Source of the DNA: Novosphingobium sp. KA1
GTDB taxonomy: Bacteria > Pseudomonadota > Alphaproteobacteria > Sphingomonadales > Sphingomonadaceae
Assembly: GCF_017309955.1 (NCBI RefSeq)
Contig: NZ_CP021249.1
Location: 186,001 to 250,000 of the forward strand
Length of the DNA stretch: 64,000 bases
Direction of reading: 5' to 3'
Below the pieces are notes generated by a model, which was not told where the DNA came from, searched no databases, and worked only from the letters and a program-made list of their open reading frames with translations. The position numbers and the translations under genes were made by a program. Of this stretch, positions 63,652 to 64,000 are shown piece after piece. Position 1 is the first letter of the stretch. Every line of letters begins with the position of its first letter.

Positions 63652-64000
63652 TGAGGCCTCGCACCGTGTCGTAGCGGGCGCAGTCTGCAATCGGCGGATG
63701 CTTGAGCTTCAGGTTGACGACGACGTCCATGGTCTGGGCATCGCGAGGCTCACGCCGGCGGGACAGGATGTTGAGGATGACCTCGTCGCTGACCGTTCCT
63801 GCGCTGAGGGCCTCGGCGACTGCGGCTTCAACAACCTCGAGGCCGTCGTCGGGAATGGCGGCCAGGACGCGGACGAAGCGGCGATCCGCATCATCGCCCT
63901 TGCCCAGCTTGCGCCGCAGTTGGGCCAGTGCAGGTGGGAGAGCCCAGTCCTGGAAGGGGGCGCCATTGCGCAACGCACCGGGCTTGCGGGCGAGGATGGG
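63638..64000 (-). CDS. istA: IS21 transposase IstA, C-terminal part
   Basis: The last 120 codons of IstA ([21 protein letters not shown], then [13 protein letters not shown]) run in from the right edge. The catalytic core is outside the window. It overlaps istB as usual for the family. Confidence 0.85.
   Translation of the reverse strand, partial: PILARKPGALRNGAPFQDWALPPALAQLRRKLGKGDDADRRFVRVLAAIPDDGLEVVEAAVAEALSAGTVSDEVILNILSRRREPRDAQTMDVVVNLKLKHPPIADCARYDTVRGLNAAA

Larger units (their letters stand above)
62711..64000 (-). mobile_element. IS21 family element, runs off window
   Basis: The end begins TGTCAACCGGCGCGC at 62711 with repeated ACTGACCCC/ATTGACCCC blocks, typical of IS21 termini. 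istB and the 3' part of istA follow. It is inserted in an IS3 transposase gene. Confidence 0.8.

Noticed and set aside
1..64000. tRNA, rRNA, riboswitch or CRISPR elements
   Set aside because: None were recognised on reading both strands; a covariance-model scan would be needed to exclude small RNAs.

Overview
The window looks like part of a large plasmid, or plasmid-derived mobile region, of a sphingomonad (Novosphingobium, Sphingobium or Sphingomonas type alphaproteobacterium). The reasons are high GC, a RepA/ParA/ParB replication module, an ArdC - strawberry-notch - large ParB backbone, TonB receptors embedded in aromatic-catabolic clusters, and a dense load of insertion sequences. This assignment rests on gene content only; no database was searched.

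Backbone, about 1-18.9 kb: partial ArdC antirestriction protein, GHKL ATPase, large ParB-like protein, orphan HTH (antitoxin-like) gene, a VapBC-type toxin-antitoxin pair, a strawberry-notch helicase/methyltransferase gene, a Toprim primase-like protein, RepA, an iteron-bearing origin, parA, two parS-like palindromes and parB. The strawberry-notch gene is cut in two by a complete RIT element (three tyrosine recombinases, 90-bp terminal inverted repeats) at 7426-11130.

Transposon block, about 18.9-27.0 kb: a truncated DUF1612-like gene abuts a Tn5053/Tn7-like TniA-TniB-TniQ transposon. The transposon appears also to carry an intact DUF1612-like gene and a tyrosine recombinase. A 5'-truncated IS630 follows and interrupts a flavin reductase gene.

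Catabolic block A, about 27.3-39 kb: a phthalate 4,5-dioxygenase route (Rieske oxygenase, cis-dihydrodiol dehydrogenase, 4,5-dihydroxyphthalate decarboxylase) with a second quinolinate phosphoribosyltransferase, an MFS carrier and MarR/IclR regulators. Next to it is a 3-hydroxybenzoate 4-monooxygenase gene with its own divergent MarR gene. Both routes should produce protocatechuate; no complete protocatechuate-cleavage operon is in the window.

Catabolic block B, about 39-57.7 kb: a TonB receptor, two MFS carriers and an SDR (the receptor, one carrier and the SDR each carry one frameshift). Then comes a co-directional operon encoding ring-hydroxylating oxygenase alpha and beta, a meta-cleavage-product hydrolase, a Rieske ferredoxin, a LigB-type extradiol dioxygenase, an SDR, an ABM-domain protein and a TonB receptor, followed by LysR, aldehyde dehydrogenase and ThDP-enzyme genes. 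The operon could turn a fused aromatic into an aromatic acid; if that acid is phthalate (as in fluorene degradation), block A would finish the job. That link is inference.

Right end, about 57.7-64 kb: an IS5 remnant, a complete IS66, an AT-richer three-gene cassette ending in a DarT-like ADP-ribosyltransferase without a DarG partner, an IS3 transposase fragment, and an IS21 running off the window. No tRNA, rRNA or CRISPR array was seen.
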